Source of the DNA: JBKEAR01 sp047972425
GTDB taxonomy: Bacteria; Pseudomonadota; Alphaproteobacteria; JBKEAR01
NCBI GenBank assembly: GCA_047972425.1
Contig: JBKEAR010000003.1
Span: forward strand, 1 to 64,000
Direction of reading: 5' to 3'
Length of the DNA stretch: 64,000 nt
Position 1 is the stretch's first letter. Each line of letters opens with the position of its first letter. Below are positions 43,926-53,738 of this stretch, in pieces. The notes under the pieces were generated by a model, which did no database searches, was not told the origin of the DNA, and worked only from the letters and a program-made list of their open reading frames with translations. The position numbers and the translations under genes are program-made.

Positions 43926-45329
43926 ATGTCTGTTCAAAATTTTGATCTTGTAGTTATTGGCTCCGGTCCCGGTGGTTATGTGGCTGCTATTCGTGGCGCA
44001 CAGCTTGGTATGAAGGTTGGCGTAATTGAGCGTGAACATGTGGGCGGTATTTGCCTTAACTGGGGTTGTATTCCGGCTAAGGCTTTGCTTCGCTCTGCCG
44101 ATGTTTATCGCAATATGAAACATGCTGCCGAATATGGTTTATCGGCCGATAAAATCGACTTTAATCTCGATGCCATTGTTAAACGTTCCCGTGGTGTATC
44201 CGCTCAGCTATCTAATGGTGTGGGCTATTTATTCAAAAAGAATAAAATCACCCTCATTGATGGCACAGGTAAGCTTAATGGTGCGGGTAAAGTGGTGGTA
44301 GAAAAAGACGGCAAAAAAGTTGCCGATGTTGCCGCCCCCCATATCATTGTGGCCACAGGCGCCCGTGCAAGGCACTTCCCCGGTTTAGAACCCGACCATA
44401 AATTGGTTTGGACCTATAAAGATGCCCTAGTGGCCGATACCATGCCCAAAAAATTATTGGTTATTGGTAGCGGTGCGATTGGCATCGAGTTTGCTAGCTT
44501 CTTTAATGCTTTAGGCTCAGAAGTTACAGTGGTTGAGGTGATGGATCGGGTGGTGCCGGCCGAAGATGCCGAGATTTCTGCTTTAGCCGAAAAATCCTTT
44601 AAAAAGCAAGGCATGGATATTCGTACCCAAACTATGGTAAAAGCCCTTGATAAAAAAGTAAACTCTGTTGTTGCCACTATTGAAAAAGACGGCAAGGCCG
44701 AAAAAATCGAGGTGGATAGAGTTATCTTAGCCGTGGGCGTTGTGCCCAATACCGAAAATGTCGGCTTAGAAACCACGAAAGTGAAGCTCGATAAACGGGG
44801 CATTATTGAAGTGAATGAATATATGGAAACTGCCGAAAAAGGCATTTATGCCATTGGTGATGTAACCGAAGGCCCATGGTTAGCCCATAAAGCATCTCAC
44901 GAAGGGATTATTTGTGTCGAGAAAATTAAGGGCTTGCCCAATGTTCATGGTATGGATCGCCGTAAAATTCCGGGTTGTACTTATTGCCATCCGCAAATTG
45001 CATCGGTGGGTTTAACCGAACTGAAAGCCAAAGAGCTTGGTTACGCACTTAAAGTCGGGCGTTTCCCATTCATTGGTAATGGTAAAGCCATTGCTATGGG
45101 CGAGCCTGAAGGTTTAATTAAAACCGTTTTTGATGCCAAAACCGGTGAGCTTTTAGGTGTGCACATGATTGGTGCCGAAGTTACCGAGATGATTCAGGGG
45201 TTAAACATTGCCATGAATTTAGAAACAACCGAAGAAGAGTTGATGCATACTGTCTTCCCGCATCCAACAATTTCCGAGGCTATTCATGAGTCAATCCTTG
45301 ACGCTTATGGTCGTGTTATCCATATCTAA
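43926..45329 (+). CDS. lpd: Dihydrolipoamide dehydrogenase (E3)
   Basis: Reoxidises dihydrolipoamide with FAD and NAD. The 467-residue protein has the FAD loop VVIGSGPGGYVAA, the redox disulfide GGICLNWGCIPAKAL (C-x4-C), the NAD loop LVIGSGAIGIEFASFF, YAIGDV and the C-terminal catalytic HPHPTISEAIHE. It ends the pdh run, with a stem-loop and lipA following. Confidence 0.97.
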   Translation: MSVQNFDLVVIGSGPGGYVAAIRGAQLGMKVGVIEREHVGGICLNWGCIPAKALLRSADVYRNMKHAAEYGLSADKIDFNLDAIVKRSRGVSAQLSNGVGYLFKKNKITLIDGTGKLNGAGKVVVEKDGKKVADVAAPHIIVATGARARHFPGLEPDHKLVWTYKDALVADTMPKKLLVIGSGAIGIEFASFFNALGSEVTVVEVMDRVVPAEDAEISALAEKSFKKQGMDIRTQTMVKALDKKVNSVVATIEKDGKAEKIEVDRVILAVGVVPNTENVGLETTKVKLDKRGIIEVNEYMETAEKGIYAIGDVTEGPWLAHKASHEGIICVEKIKGLPNVHGMDRRKIPGCTYCHPQIASVGLTELKAKELGYALKVGRFPFIGNGKAIAMGEPEGLIKTVFDAKTGELLGVHMIGAEVTEMIQGLNIAMNLETTEEELMHTVFPHPTISEAIHESILDAYGRVIHI

Positions 45330-45337
45330 TATCTAAA

Positions 45338-45367
45338 GGTGGTGGCAGGGCATGCTCTGCTATCACC
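45338..45367 (+). other. Stem-loop between lpd and lipA
   Basis: GGTGGTGGCAG (45338-45348) pairs with CTGCTATCACC (45357-45367) over 11 bp, including two G-U pairs in RNA, with an 8-base loop. The downstream T content is modest, so it could be a weak terminator or an mRNA processing signal. Confidence 0.5.
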
Positions 45368-45397
45368 TATATTTCTACCCATTCATGGAGAATAATC

Positions 45398-46288
45398 ATG
45401 GAAAAAAAACCCGATTGGATTCGTGTTAAAGCGCCATCTGGCGAGGCTTTTAAAGAAACACAGGATCTCATGCGTTCTAAAAATCTACATACCGTATGCG
45501 AGGAAGCTGCATGCCCGAACATAGGGGAGTGCTGGAAGCGCAAGCATGCCGTATTTATGATTATGGGCGATACTTGCACCCGCGCATGTCGGTTTTGTAA
45601 TGTTAAAACAGGTAATCCCAAAGGTTGGTTAGACCCGCTAGAGCCAGAGAATGTTGCAGCATCGGTTTCAGCCATGGGTTTAAAACATGTGGTAATCACA
45701 TCGGTGGATAGAGATGACCTCGATGATGGCGGGGCGGATCATTTTGTGCGGGTAGTCAATGCCATACGCCGTGAAGCACCAACAACCACCATTGAAATTT
45801 TAACCCCTGATTTTAAAGGGAAAATTGGTGCGGTAGAGCATATTTTAGAGCATGGAGCACCCGATGTATTTAATCATAATATGGAAACCGTACCCCGCCT
45901 ATACCGCGAAATTCGCCCTTATGCCAGCTATTTTAATAGCTTAAACCTGCTATCTACCGTTAAACGCTTAGAGCCTAAAATGTTTACAAAATCGGGGATA
46001 ATGCTGGGCTTAGGGGAAACTTTCGATGAAGTGCATCAGCTCATGGACGATTTACGCTCGGCCGATGTTGACTTTATGACTATCGGTCAATATCTGCAAC
46101 CCACATCCAAACACGCCCAAGTGGTGGATTTTGTGCGCCCCGAGCAATTCGAAAAACTTCGTATTCGGGGATTACGTAAAGGCTTTTTGCATGTAGCGGC
46201 ATCGCCACTTACCCGAAGCTCCTACCATGCCGATAAGGATTTTGATGCGCTGCGCAAAGCCAGAGAAGAGAAGTTAGGTATTGCTTAA
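45398..46288 (+). CDS. lipA: Lipoyl synthase
   Basis: Radical SAM enzyme that inserts two sulfurs into octanoyl groups on lipoyl domains, including those of PdhB and PdhC upstream. The 296-residue protein has both clusters: auxiliary C-x4-C-x5-C (Cys34, 39, 45, in HTVCEEAACPNIGEC) and radical SAM C-x3-C-x2-C (Cys60, 64, 67, in CTRACRFC), plus the C-terminal RSSY (about residue 273). The N terminus is short, starting at KPDWIRVKAP, but nothing essential is missing. A terminator follows. Confidence 0.97.
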   Translation: MEKKPDWIRVKAPSGEAFKETQDLMRSKNLHTVCEEAACPNIGECWKRKHAVFMIMGDTCTRACRFCNVKTGNPKGWLDPLEPENVAASVSAMGLKHVVITSVDRDDLDDGGADHFVRVVNAIRREAPTTTIEILTPDFKGKIGAVEHILEHGAPDVFNHNMETVPRLYREIRPYASYFNSLNLLSTVKRLEPKMFTKSGIMLGLGETFDEVHQLMDDLRSADVDFMTIGQYLQPTSKHAQVVDFVRPEQFEKLRIRGLRKGFLHVAASPLTRSSYHADKDFDALRKAREEKLGIA

Positions 46289-46303
46289 GCAATTGTTATA
46301 AAT

Positions 46304-46330
46304 GGGGCTATTTTAGCCCCACCCTTTTGT
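46304..46330. terminator. Terminator shared by lipA and the ApeA-like gene
   Basis: Stem GGGGCTA / TAGCCCC (46304-46310 and 46314-46320) with a TTT loop, then ACCCTTTTGT. The stop codon of the minus-strand gene (46313-46315) lies in the loop and stem, so the last codons of that gene are part of the hairpin. Confidence 0.7.
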
Positions 46331-47611
46331 CTCAAAATTTAAGCCTAATTCGAAATTTTTATTTTTTATCTCATCTAATGTAAATCCAAGTTCAAATAAT
46401 AAGCACATTTTTAAGATAGTCTGCATTTTTCGAAATAAATAATAATATTGGTTACCATTTATATTTTTATTTATTAATAAGTCTATATTTGCATGTGCAA
46501 TAGAATTTCTTATATTTTTGCACTCGGGAATTATAGCTTCATAGCTATTTAAAATATTTGTTGTTAGTTTTAATTCATGGATAACCTCTTCTAATCTATC
46601 TTGTAAACTTATTTTCCCTTTTTCTTTATTTGTGTAGTTTGGCTCATATTTATAACGGTGGTATGCTTCTAGTGCATGGATAGTTTCTACTAACTTGTCT
46701 TCAATAAATTTATATCCATTATAATCAATAGAAAAATTTGATCTGATGAGTGAAGGTGCATTTTCAATCAGGGAAAACCAATTTTGGATAATTGTTTCTA
46801 AATCATCCTTTATATCTGAAAACTTAAATAACATTTTATTTTCGGAAAAGCTTGTATTACCGCAAGATAATACAGTTGAATGATAAATTTCTAATATTGG
46901 GTTTTCCTCAGTTGTGAAAAAACCGAAATGCTCATGTTTAATACATATATTTTTATTTTTAGCCGTCATTTTTATAATTTGTGACGGCTTTCCTAAAAAT
47001 AAATCAATTAAAGTTTTAATATTATATAGAGTACTATAAAAATCTTTGTAAGTTAGTAATTTATTAGAGTTAATTTCAAATACAATATTATCTTCTATTA
47101 AAGATTTGTCGTTATGTTCTCTCCATGTACTCCCTTTAACAATGATTAACTCAAAACCATTTGGAATTGTTATAGTATTTGATATAGGTTTGGGAATAAT
47201 AAAATGTCGTGTATCCTTAATTTTTTCATGTATATGATGTCTATCTGGATACCAAGTTCGCCCATCTTTTAGTTGAAAAGTGAGCTGATTAATAGAAATA
47301 GCTTGGTCATATAAAAATGCATAGCCAAGAATAGCATAACCTACTCTAATTTTATTTTCGTTCAAATTAGAGGAATAGTGAGAAACCCAACAATTTTCAA
47401 GAGTAAGTTCTTTATAGTTATCACAATACCCATTGATTCTAAAAGTTTTACTGTTATTTAACGAGAATTTATCAGTTTCATCAAAAATATCACTTAAGTA
47501 TAGAGTGATATTTGCTGTTTTATCTATCTCTAACCGGCCAAAAATTTTTTGTTCTGGATTTAAAGCAAGCCAGAAATAACCGGTTTTAATTATTTTTTGA
47601 TCAAGTAGCAT
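46313..47611 (-). CDS. ApeA-like HEPN protein, probable phage-defence RNase
   Basis: A 432-residue protein. The first two thirds match the ApeA N-terminal domain 1 (GYFWLALNPEQKIFGRLEIDKTANITLYL, FRINGYCDNYKELTLENCWVSH, GYAILGYAFLYDQAISINQLTF). The C-terminal third is a HEPN domain with the RNase motif R-x4-H (Arg368, His373, in IRNSIAHAN). ApeA proteins are known as single-gene abortive defence systems. No toxin-antitoxin partner is seen. The gene is visibly more AT-rich than its neighbours, which suggests transfer. ATG 47611 has AAGGAA upstream. It lies 57 bases downstream of the alpha-glucosidase gene, its likely promoter. Confidence 0.82.
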   Translation of the reverse strand: MLLDQKIIKTGYFWLALNPEQKIFGRLEIDKTANITLYLSDIFDETDKFSLNNSKTFRINGYCDNYKELTLENCWVSHYSSNLNENKIRVGYAILGYAFLYDQAISINQLTFQLKDGRTWYPDRHHIHEKIKDTRHFIIPKPISNTITIPNGFELIIVKGSTWREHNDKSLIEDNIVFEINSNKLLTYKDFYSTLYNIKTLIDLFLGKPSQIIKMTAKNKNICIKHEHFGFFTTEENPILEIYHSTVLSCGNTSFSENKMLFKFSDIKDDLETIIQNWFSLIENAPSLIRSNFSIDYNGYKFIEDKLVETIHALEAYHRYKYEPNYTNKEKGKISLQDRLEEVIHELKLTTNILNSYEAIIPECKNIRNSIAHANIDLLINKNINGNQYYYLFRKMQTILKMCLLFELGFTLDEIKNKNFELGLNFETKGWG

Positions 47612-47668
47612 CAATATTCCTTTCTTAATATATAAAATAGTAATAAGAATATTGATGCTTATCAACTT

Positions 47669-49321
47669 TTATAAACGATATAATTGGCATTCCCATGGTT
47701 GTAAATCGGTGATGCGGTTAATGATGCTTGCATCTTCATAATTGCTGAATAATAATTCGGCATTATCTAAGTTCACACCATCTAAATTCACCGATGCTGC
47801 TTCGCCTCTAAAGTTCAGCAAAATCAAAAAGCTTGGTTTACCTTCTAATGTACGTGTATAGGCAATCACTTTATCGTTGCTATCATCTAACATGGTTTGG
47901 TCGCCATAGATTAAAGTGAGGCTTTCTTTACGCAAAGCCACAAGCTTTCTATAGAAATTCAGTACGGAGTTCGGGTCTTTATCCTCGCTTTCCACATTGA
48001 CTTCAACATGGTTAGGGTTCACAGGTAACCAAGGTTTTGCCTTACTAAAACCCGCATTTTCCGATGCATCCCATTGCATCGGCGTGCGGGAATTATCGCG
48101 CCCCCGATAGCTCATACCTGCAAAATAATCCGCCAATTTTTCACCGCGCTGTTGTTTAAAATGGTGGGCATTAATCATTTCCACATCTTGCCATTCATCG
48201 GGGCTTTGCCATGGGTGATTGGTCATACCAAGCTCCTCACCCTGATAAATATAAGGTGTGCCGCATTGAGTAAGGTTCCATAAAGCGAGCATTTTTGCGG
48301 ATTCAACCCGATATTCACCATCATCGCCAAAGCGGCTAACAGCGCGGGCTTGATCGTGGTTTTGAATATAGTTGGATTGCCAACCTTTATTATATAGGCC
48401 TTTATGCCAACGGCTATAGCGATTGCGCCATTCATTGACATCAATTTTTTTGCCTGTCCAATAGCCGCCATCGCCATGGTCTAAATCCATACCGTCAAAC
48501 TGGAATAAGGTTTGTAATTCTTTGCGCTCCGGTGCTACCGTTAGTAAGGCAATCTCAGGCGTTGCGGCAGGGGTTTCGCCCACGGTCATAATATCATATT
48601 TCGATAGGACTTCTCGGTTCATATTTTGCATAAATTCATGAAAGCGATTGGCATAACCGACCCATGCACCAATATGCTTGCCTTCCGGAACATCAGGAAG
48701 CCCAACGGGTTTAGATATCAGGTTAATCACATCCATGCGCCAACCGCCAATGCCTTTATCAAGCCAAAAGCGCATAATATCATGCACTTCTTGTTCTACT
48801 TTTGGGTTATCCCAGTTTAAATCGGGTTGCCGTTGAGAGAAAAGATGCAGATAATATTGATCCATATCATCACGTTTTGTCCAAGCGGTGGGATAAAAAA
48901 AGCTCTTCCAATTATTGGGTTGATTGCGCCAAATATAATAATCCCGATAAGGGCTGTCTTTGGATTTGCGGGCGGATTGAAACCATTCATGTTCGTCCGA
49001 TGTATGATTAACCACCAAATCCATAATGATTTTAATGCCGCGTTTTTCGGCTTGTGCTAATAATTCGTCAAAATCGTCCATAGTGCCAAATAATGGGTCA
49101 ATCGCTTTATAATCGGCAATATCATAACCCATATCGTCCATGGGCGATTTATAAATGGGGTTAAGCCATATGGCGGTTACACCCAAAGACTGAATATAAT
49201 CGAGTTTTTCGATAATTCCTTTAATATCGCCAATGCCATCTCCATTGGTGTCTTTGTAGGAGCGTGGATAGATTTGATAAACAACTGCCTCTTTCCACCA
49301 AAAGCGTTCTAAGTTTTTCAT
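47669..49321 (-). CDS. GH13 oligo-alpha-glucosidase
   Basis: A cytoplasmic glycoside hydrolase (550 residues, no signal peptide) of the oligo-1,6-glucosidase/alpha-glucosidase group. The N terminus FWWKEAVVYQIYPRSYKDTNGDGIGDIKGII and the catalytic residues Asp (GGWRMDVINLISK), Glu (TVGETPAA) and Asp (IQNHDQARAVSR) are present, with DLVVNHTSDEHEWFQ as the conserved region I. Substrates may be isomaltose-type sugars, maltose or trehalose-6-phosphate; this cannot be settled by sequence alone. AAAGGGA precedes ATG 49321. It is followed by the ApeA-like gene. Confidence 0.92.
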   Translation of the reverse strand: MKNLERFWWKEAVVYQIYPRSYKDTNGDGIGDIKGIIEKLDYIQSLGVTAIWLNPIYKSPMDDMGYDIADYKAIDPLFGTMDDFDELLAQAEKRGIKIIMDLVVNHTSDEHEWFQSARKSKDSPYRDYYIWRNQPNNWKSFFYPTAWTKRDDMDQYYLHLFSQRQPDLNWDNPKVEQEVHDIMRFWLDKGIGGWRMDVINLISKPVGLPDVPEGKHIGAWVGYANRFHEFMQNMNREVLSKYDIMTVGETPAATPEIALLTVAPERKELQTLFQFDGMDLDHGDGGYWTGKKIDVNEWRNRYSRWHKGLYNKGWQSNYIQNHDQARAVSRFGDDGEYRVESAKMLALWNLTQCGTPYIYQGEELGMTNHPWQSPDEWQDVEMINAHHFKQQRGEKLADYFAGMSYRGRDNSRTPMQWDASENAGFSKAKPWLPVNPNHVEVNVESEDKDPNSVLNFYRKLVALRKESLTLIYGDQTMLDDSNDKVIAYTRTLEGKPSFLILLNFRGEAASVNLDGVNLDNAELLFSNYEDASIINRITDLQPWECQLYRL

Positions 49322-49564
49322 ATTTATATCCCTTTAAATAATTGATGAATTTTATGACTATTTAACTTATCTTTGAATAGCATGCAAATAAAAACTATAA
49401 GGATATAACTTTTGTATATATATTGATTATATAAGTTATAATCGGTTGTTTTTATTATATATTGTTTTTTATAGGTTAATTCATAATTCGATTATAATTG
49501 ATAATTTTATTCCAAAAAACATGGTATAAAAAAATATATATAATCCAAAAAATGAACAAAAAAA

Positions 49565-50569
49565 TTATGATTCTGATAATTTTCTGGCTCTGGGGTGGGC
49601 GGTTAATACCATATCGCGAAGCTGATGGGAGTCAATCTCGGTATAACGTTGGGTGGCCTTTAGGCTGGAATGGCCGAGTAATTCTTGAATAGAACGTAAA
49701 TCGGCATCGCCGGCGAGTAAATGGGTAGCAAAGGAGTGGCGCAATGCATGGGGGGTTACACTATCGGGCAGTTGTAGCCAACTGCGTAATTCCCTTACAC
49801 GGCGTTGCACAACGGTTGCATGTAATCGCCCACCACGGGCACCTTTAAATAGGGGTTCTTTATCTAAGGTAGAATGGGGGGAAAGTTTGAGCATGTTTTT
49901 AATCGCATCTTCCACCATCGGCAGTAAGGGAACGGAGCGACTTTTATTGCCTTTACCCCGAACAATCAATGTACCTGCTGGCGCACCTTTGGGCGGTAAA
50001 TCGCCAATATTTAAATTTAAGGCTTCCGATATCCGCAAGCCGGAGCCATATAATAAGGAAAGCAAGGCTTTATCCCTTGCGCCAATAAAGGCATCTTCAC
50101 TCAGCTCATCAACCGCTTTTATGGCCTCTAATGCATCTTCGGGGGTCATGGGGCGGGGTAGGCGTTTGGGTATCTTTTGTGCCGTAACATTATGAATGGC
50201 CGATTTTTTAATAATCTTATTGCGTTCGCACCACCGGATAAAGCTACGCAAAGTGGACATATTGCGGGCAAGCGTGGAGCGCTCCAACCCTTGTGCTGCC
50301 CGATGCGCCAAAAAAGCGCGGTAATTGATGTTACGCAAATTTTCAATATCTTGAATACCCGGGTTATAATCCAGCTGGTCTTCTTTGAGCCATGTAAAAA
50401 ATATTGCCAAGTCGCGGCCATAGGCATATTGGGTATGGGCAGGGGCGCGTTTTTCGTGGGCAAGCCAAGTAATCCAATTATTTACCGCGCGCGCAACAGC
50501 AGGCTCGGCATTCCATATAATGCGCGATAAATCAGCAGTTTCAATTGTGTTTCTTGGATTTTGTGCCAT
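49565..50569 (-). CDS. xerC: Tyrosine recombinase XerC
   Basis: Resolves chromosome dimers at dif with XerD. The 334-residue protein has the core-binding domain and the complete catalytic set: Arg in GSGLRISEALNL, Lys in RGKGNKSRSVPL, His-x-x-Arg in TPHALRHSFATHLL, His in LGHSSLKATQ and the nucleophile Tyr in RYTEIDS. A C-terminal HPRARKLS tail is typical. AAGGGA precedes the ATG. It is divergent from priA, as in other alphaproteobacteria, so it is the housekeeping recombinase and not an island integrase. Confidence 0.93.
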   Translation of the reverse strand: MAQNPRNTIETADLSRIIWNAEPAVARAVNNWITWLAHEKRAPAHTQYAYGRDLAIFFTWLKEDQLDYNPGIQDIENLRNINYRAFLAHRAAQGLERSTLARNMSTLRSFIRWCERNKIIKKSAIHNVTAQKIPKRLPRPMTPEDALEAIKAVDELSEDAFIGARDKALLSLLYGSGLRISEALNLNIGDLPPKGAPAGTLIVRGKGNKSRSVPLLPMVEDAIKNMLKLSPHSTLDKEPLFKGARGGRLHATVVQRRVRELRSWLQLPDSVTPHALRHSFATHLLAGDADLRSIQELLGHSSLKATQRYTEIDSHQLRDMVLTAHPRARKLSES

Positions 50570-50651
50570 ATTTTCCCTTATTTTTTATCAGTATAGTTTA
50601 TCCCAATAAGATTAACAAAGTTTTATTTTTACCCTATAGGATTAAATCCTT

Positions 50652-52922
50652 TTGTTTCTTGACCTTTCTCCATGGGCGAATTATCTTGAAGTGGAAACAG
50701 AAAGGTATATCCATTTGCCGCAAAAACAACCACAATTTGGCCCCCATGATCGCATAGAAGTGCAGCTTGCCGCCAATATTCCTCTCAATCGCTTAACTTA
50801 TCAGCTCAAAGAGCATCAATGGGCGGATATTGGGCAAATTGTGTGGGTGCCTGTAGGTGCGCAAAGGCTTGTTGGCTTGGTTATCGGCGCAGGTGATAAT
50901 GAATTTAGCGGCCGATTACGTAGTCCAACAGAAATTATTGCGTTTTTACCGCCGATGCGTAAAGAAATGGTCGATTTTTTACGATGGATGAGCGATTGGA
51001 CCATGACACCGCTCAATAAAATTTTTAAACTCGCTCTATCCTCCCCCGATGCCCTAAACCCACCCAAAGAACAAAAACAGTTGGTCTATAATACACAATT
51101 TGATGCAAAAGATTTACGCCAAACAAATGCCCGAAAACATGTGTTTGATTTAGTGCAACAAGGTGATAGCTGGTTACCCAAAGAGCTTGCCGAAGAGGCA
51201 GGGGTAAGCTTGGCTGTGATTAATACTTTAGAAAAAACCGGGGCTTTAATCCCGATAGCAGTCGAAAGCGAATTAAAATTTAATATTGCTTCGCCAAAGA
51301 GCGAGTTTCAGAAAGTCCATTTATCAGCCGCCCAACAAATGGCTGCCGATGATTTGATTTCTGCGGTTCAGGCGCATCAGTTTGCCCCTATATTGCTCGA
51401 TGGTGTGCCGGGCTCAGGCAAAACCGAAGTTTATTTTGAAATGATTGCCGAAGCCCTTAAAGAAAATAAACAAATACTCGTTATGTTGCCCGAAATTGCA
51501 CTTTCGGCACAATGGTTAGAGCGTTTTAAAACTCGTTTTGGTGTGCTGCCGGCTATTTGGCATTCGGAGCTTGGGGCTGCCCAAAGGCGTAAAACATGGC
51601 AAGCTGTGGCACTAGAAAAAGCCAAAGTGGTTGTGGGCGCGCGCTCGGCATTATTTTTGCCTTTTCAGAATTTAGGGGCAATTATTGTAGATGAAGAACA
51701 TGACGGCAGCTATAAGCAAGAGGAGATTGTTGTTTATCAGGGGCGCGATATGGCCATTTTACGTGCCAATAAGGAGCATATTCCTATTGTACTTTCTACC
51801 GCCACACCCAGCTTAGAAACTTGGGTGAATTATAAAGAGGGGCGTTATAGCCGTTTGCATCTGGAAAGCCGCTTTGGTGGGCAAATATTACCGGATATCC
51901 ATTTAATAGATTTAGAAGATAATCGCCCACAAAGGGGGCAATGGATTAGCCCGATTTTGGCCGAAGAGATTGAAGCCAATTTAGCAACTGGTGAGCAAAC
52001 ATTATTATTTTTAAACCGCCGTGGTTATGCGCCGCTGACTTTATGTTATAGCTGTAAAAGTAAGATAGAATGCCCCAATTGCTCTACATGGTTGGTTGAG
52101 CACCGTAATCGGGGGCGATTACTGTGCCACTATTGCGGATTTGAGCAAAATATTCCCAAAATTTGCCCAGTATGCGAAAAAGAAGATACCTTGGTTTCAG
52201 TAGGGCCGGGGGTGGAGCGCATATTAGAGGAAGTCAGTGAAAGATGGCCTCAGGCACGGGTAAGCCAAGCATCGTCCGATGTTTTGGGTAGCCCGCAAAA
52301 AGCGGCCGAGCTGGTTGCCCAGATTGAAAATAAAGAAACCGATATCATTGTGGGTACACAAGTGATTTCCCGCGGTTATCACTTCCCCGATTTAACTTTG
52401 GTGGGGGTGATAGATGCCGATGCTGCCTTAGGCGGCGGGGATTTACGAGCCGCCGAACATTCATGGCAGTTGTTATGGCAGGTTGCAGGCCGCGCAGGGC
52501 GCTCAACAAAAGAGGGGCGGGTTTATTTGCAAACCCATTTGCCGCAAAATAATGTAATGCGTGCTTTGGTTTTGCACGATCGTGATTTATTTATGGAGCG
52601 CGAGATTAAAGAGCGCAAACAAATTTTTATGCCCCCTTATGGCCGTTTGGCTACCCTTACATTATCCGATAGCGATGAAAACCGCCTTTATCAGGTGTGT
52701 CGCAAATTTCAGAAAGCAATTCCTACAAATGAACATATTCATGTTTACGGACCAGCGACACCACCGATTGAGAAAATACGGAATCGCTTTCGTATGCGTT
52801 TTATGGTCATGGGGCCAAAAGATATGCGCTTGCAGCCTTATATTCATTTATGGTTACAACAAGCAGCGTTGCCATCGCAAACGCGCATGAAAATTGATAT
52901 CGACCCCTATAATTTTATGTAA
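50652..52922 (+). CDS. priA: Primosomal protein N' (replication restart helicase)
   Basis: Superfamily 2 helicase (756 residues as taken) that reloads the replisome at stalled forks. It shows the Walker A GVPGSGKTEVYFE, the DEEH box VDEEHDGSYKQ, the insertion of zinc-binding cysteines (CYSCKSKIECPNC, CHYC, CPVC), GTQVISRGYHFPDLTLVGV and the QVAGRAGRS motif VI. The start is uncertain: TTG 50652 has AGGA upstream; in-frame later starts are possible because the N terminus of PriA normally begins near RIEVQLAANIPLN. It is divergent from xerC. Confidence 0.93.
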   Translation: MFLDLSPWANYLEVETERYIHLPQKQPQFGPHDRIEVQLAANIPLNRLTYQLKEHQWADIGQIVWVPVGAQRLVGLVIGAGDNEFSGRLRSPTEIIAFLPPMRKEMVDFLRWMSDWTMTPLNKIFKLALSSPDALNPPKEQKQLVYNTQFDAKDLRQTNARKHVFDLVQQGDSWLPKELAEEAGVSLAVINTLEKTGALIPIAVESELKFNIASPKSEFQKVHLSAAQQMAADDLISAVQAHQFAPILLDGVPGSGKTEVYFEMIAEALKENKQILVMLPEIALSAQWLERFKTRFGVLPAIWHSELGAAQRRKTWQAVALEKAKVVVGARSALFLPFQNLGAIIVDEEHDGSYKQEEIVVYQGRDMAILRANKEHIPIVLSTATPSLETWVNYKEGRYSRLHLESRFGGQILPDIHLIDLEDNRPQRGQWISPILAEEIEANLATGEQTLLFLNRRGYAPLTLCYSCKSKIECPNCSTWLVEHRNRGRLLCHYCGFEQNIPKICPVCEKEDTLVSVGPGVERILEEVSERWPQARVSQASSDVLGSPQKAAELVAQIENKETDIIVGTQVISRGYHFPDLTLVGVIDADAALGGGDLRAAEHSWQLLWQVAGRAGRSTKEGRVYLQTHLPQNNVMRALVLHDRDLFMEREIKERKQIFMPPYGRLATLTLSDSDENRLYQVCRKFQKAIPTNEHIHVYGPATPPIEKIRNRFRMRFMVMGPKDMRLQPYIHLWLQQAALPSQTRMKIDIDPYNFM

Positions 52923-53176
52923 TAGATAAAGTAAAATAGTGGGTTATACGAAATTTTAATCTTTTATTTGTTGATTATTAACGGGCAATATCAACTATAA
53001 ATGGTTGGATATATAACTTATTATCATATGGTATAATCTTGTATATGGAGAATAATCATTTTTTATCAATTTATCATATTGCAACTTGAAAAGTGATGTG
53101 TTAATTTGTTTGAAACGATTTTTTGCTTATTTTTTTAAAGCATTTTAACTTATAACAGGTTACAGGGATATTACTC

Positions 53177-53737
53177 GTGTCAGCATCTGCTTTTGATACC
53201 CATGAAGTTGCTAAACGCTACGGTAAAGCTTTGTTAGAAATAACTAACGAGGTTAACCAGTTAGACCGAACGATAGAAGACGCCCAAAATTTGCAAGAGC
53301 TTATTGCCGAAAATGAAGAATTTAATCAGATAGTTCATTCTCCGCTTTTTACAAAAGAAGACCAATGGTCGGCGATTGCAAAAGTTTTGGATGTTTTAGA
53401 AGCCGGCGAGCCAATGAAAGGCTTTGTACAAACCCTATGCGAAAACCGCAGAGGGTTTATTTTAGACCGCGCGCTCAATGCTTTTACTGCACAAGCCGAG
53501 GAATATAAAGGTATTCAGCCGGTAATTGTGCGCTCGGCAAAAGCATTAACTGCTAATCAGCAAGAAAATTTACGCCAAGCCTTAAAAAAGGAACTTGGTA
53601 AAGAAATTCGCTTAGACTTAATTGTAGAGCCTTCTGTAAAAGGCGGGTTAAGTTTAGAAATAGGTTCAAAATTTATCGATAACACGCTTAAAACAAAACT
53701 CGATCGTTATCATCAAGCCATGAAGGGGGACGTTTAA
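53177..53737 (+). CDS. atpH: ATP synthase delta subunit
   Basis: Stalk subunit (186 residues) that links F1 to Fo. The OSCP family start, DTHEVAKRYGKALLEI, and the C-terminal LIVEPSVKGGLSLEIGSKFIDNTLKTKLDRYHQAMKGD are clear. The start is GTG 53177 with ACAGGG upstream. It opens the atpHAGDC operon; Fo genes are absent here, as in other alphaproteobacteria. The preceding 254 bases after priA would carry the promoter. Confidence 0.93.
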   Translation: MSASAFDTHEVAKRYGKALLEITNEVNQLDRTIEDAQNLQELIAENEEFNQIVHSPLFTKEDQWSAIAKVLDVLEAGEPMKGFVQTLCENRRGFILDRALNAFTAQAEEYKGIQPVIVRSAKALTANQQENLRQALKKELGKEIRLDLIVEPSVKGGLSLEIGSKFIDNTLKTKLDRYHQAMKGDV

Positions 53738-53738
53738 T

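Noticed and set aside
49322..49564. Possible short gene in the gap between the alpha-glucosidase gene and xerC
   Set aside because: The only frame extends into xerC on the other strand and has no ribosome site; the gap is AT-rich without clear structure.
49565..50569. Tyrosine recombinase as an island integrase
   Set aside because: The protein and its place beside priA fit the housekeeping XerC.
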